This document shows positions 6,537 through 7,593 of a DNA stretch of 7,593 bases, in pieces. A model generated the notes under the pieces. The model did not search any database. It was not told where the DNA came from and was given only the letters and a program-made list of their open reading frames with translations. Position numbers and translations under genes: made by a program. How positions within the stretch are numbered: position 1 is the first letter of the stretch; each line of letters opens with the position of its first letter. Location of the stretch: assembly GCA_964473045.1 (NCBI GenBank), contig CAYYMX010000068.1, forward strand, positions 1 through 7,593. Reading direction: 5' to 3'. This stretch comes from CAYYMX01 sp964473045. Its GTDB lineage: Bacteria; Pseudomonadota; Alphaproteobacteria; Methylaequorales; Methylaequoraceae.

Positions 6537-7001
6537 TTATATAACTTTCCATTTCAACGTATTGTATTCAATAAAACATTTAGTCTTAAAACCTAACTTT
6601 TTTAATTTATTTTTTAGATTTAAATGTTCATTCATTGATTTAAAGTATGAAAAAACAAAAAATTTTCTAAAAATTTCAAATTTTTTTATACTAACATTTG
6701 GGGAAATAATTACTTGTTGAAATTCTAAAAACTTACTCATTCTTTTGTAATTTCCATCAAAAAGAACAATTTTATCTAAGTTATGAATTTTTTCTTTTTC
6801 AACCTTGTGAGGAATAAAACTTTCTTGCTCAGAAACCCATAAATATTTATCAATAATCTTTTTCTCATCTATACTACCAAGGTTAATAAGAATCTTCTGG
6901 TTTTTCTTTAAAATTGATTTGCACAATTTCTGAATTATAAACTCAAATTTTGATTTAATAAAATAAAGGTTTATTTCTGGATTGTAACTTGAATCACTCA
7001 T
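6537..7001 (-). CDS. holC: DNA polymerase III chi subunit
   Basis: Chi is an accessory clamp-loader protein that links the replicase to SSB on the lagging strand. The 154-residue product is divergent but keeps the family layout: an N-terminal strand with INLYFIK (residues 10-16), LWVSEQESFIPH (54-65) matching the conserved tryptophan and F-x-PH motif, KIVLFDG (77-83), a central VIIS (97-100), and a late FKSMNEHLNLKNKLKKLG helix as in other chi proteins. ATG 7001 is chosen over TTG 7016 because AGGA (7011-7008) lies six bases before the ATG. The start overlaps the pepA 3' end by eight bases, so translation is probably coupled; pepA-holC-ndk is a common alphaproteobacterial order, which supports the assignment of this weakly conserved protein. 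Confidence 0.85.
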   Translation of the reverse strand: MSDSSYNPEINLYFIKSKFEFIIQKLCKSILKKNQKILINLGSIDEKKIIDKYLWVSEQESFIPHKVEKEKIHNLDKIVLFDGNYKRMSKFLEFQQVIISPNVSIKKFEIFRKFFVFSYFKSMNEHLNLKNKLKKLGFKTKCFIEYNTLKWKVI

Positions 7002-7593
7002 AATTTTTCCTAACAAAAAAATCTAAAAGTCTAACTCCAAAGCCTGTTCCTCCAGCTCTTGAGAATCGTGTACCTTTATTAGACCATGTTACACCAGCTA
7101 TATCTAAGTGTGCCCAGTTAGTTTTACCAATAAATCTTTTTAAAAACTGAGCAGCAGTAATACTTCCAGCTCCTCTTGTGCCTGTGATGTTTTTCATATC
7201 AGCAACTTTACAATTTAACAACTTATCAAATTGATTATCCATTGGAAGTCTCCATGCCAATTCACCTGTTTCATGAGAAGCCTCTAATATTTTTTTTGCT
7301 AAATTATCATTATTTGAAAACAATCCTGCATATCTGTCTCCAAGTGCAACAATTATAGCTCCAGTCAGAGTTGCAAGATCAATCATAATTTTAGGTTTGT
7401 AATTCTCCTTTATATACCAAAGAATATCAGCAAGAACTAGTCTGCCTTCTGCATCAGTATTTAAAACTTCTATTGTTTGTCCTGATAAAGATTTTACTAT
7501 ATCACCAGGTCTTTGAGCATTACCTCCTGGCATATTTTCAACAAGGCCTACTATTCCAACAGCATTAACGCTTGATTTTCTTAGTGCCAAAGT
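6994..7593 (-). CDS. pepA: Leucyl aminopeptidase (cytosol aminopeptidase, M17), C-terminal part
   Basis: PepA removes N-terminal residues from peptides in the cytoplasm using two metal ions. The window holds the last 199 residues or so of a protein normally near 490; the start is beyond the right edge, and the TTG at 7590 is an internal leucine. Visible motifs are VGLVENMPGGNAQRPGDIV, the family signature NTDAEGRL (7438-7461), which supplies two metal ligands (Asp, Glu) and the nearby Arg, LATLTGAIIVALG, ADMKNITG, GSITAAQFLKRF, WAHLDIAG and the C-terminal GFGVRLLDFFV. The earlier Lys and Asp metal ligands lie outside the window. The gene is less AT-rich than its neighbours, consistent with strong protein conservation. 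It probably heads the pepA-holC-ndk unit, its last codons carrying the holC ribosome binding site. Confidence 0.97.
   Translation of the reverse strand, partial: TLALRKSSVNAVGIVGLVENMPGGNAQRPGDIVKSLSGQTIEVLNTDAEGRLVLADILWYIKENYKPKIMIDLATLTGAIIVALGDRYAGLFSNNDNLAKKILEASHETGELAWRLPMDNQFDKLLNCKVADMKNITGTRGAGSITAAQFLKRFIGKTNWAHLDIAGVTWSNKGTRFSRAGGTGFGVRLLDFFVRKNYE
7008..7011 (-). promoter_or_regulatory. Ribosome binding site of holC, inside pepA
   Basis: AGGA, as part of TTAGGA, lies within the last codons of pepA and six bases before ATG 7001. It decides between this start and the upstream TTG 7016, from which it would be downstream. Confidence 0.55.

Overview
This window is an AT-rich, gene-dense stretch of a bacterial chromosome. 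The gene content and protein signatures point to an alphaproteobacterium: an AspRS with the DRSPGEFYQLD motif, an HdaA-type DnaA paralogue next to a DUF2066 gene, the purM-purN pair, and pepA-holC-ndk. The low G+C, the tiny or absent spacers and the lysine/asparagine-rich proteins suggest a streamlined marine lineage such as SAR11 or HIMB59-like bacteria. That placement is inference. No mobile elements, CRISPR arrays, rRNA or tRNA genes were seen.

Layout from left to right. Positions 1-1370 (minus) hold most of aspS, running off the left edge; its frame is open throughout except for one in-frame TAA at 558-560. A 40-base spacer separates it from the divergent rnd (RNase D, 1411-2478, plus). 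rnd meets hdaA (2470-3156, minus) tail to tail with a 9-base overlap. hdaA is translationally coupled (TGATG) to the upstream DUF2066 gene (3156-4250, minus). An 88-base divergent spacer leads to purM (4339-5403, plus), which appears to start at a non-canonical ATT and overlaps purN (5388-5966). A 37-residue membrane protein (5974-6087) follows seven bases later. On the opposite strand pepA (cut by the right edge), holC and ndk form a compact operon reading towards purN (6096-7593, minus).

The genes are housekeeping: tRNA charging (aspS), RNA processing (rnd), control of replication initiation (hdaA), the clamp loader (holC), purine synthesis (purM, purN), nucleotide balancing (ndk) and peptide turnover (pepA). 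I see no new multi-gene system. The points that merit checking are the stop inside aspS, the ATT start of purM (a standard gene finder would truncate it by 79 residues), the unannotated small membrane ORF after purN, and the coupling of an uncharacterised exported protein to HdaA. All three stop codons end other genes here and Trp is encoded by TGG, so the standard bacterial code applies.
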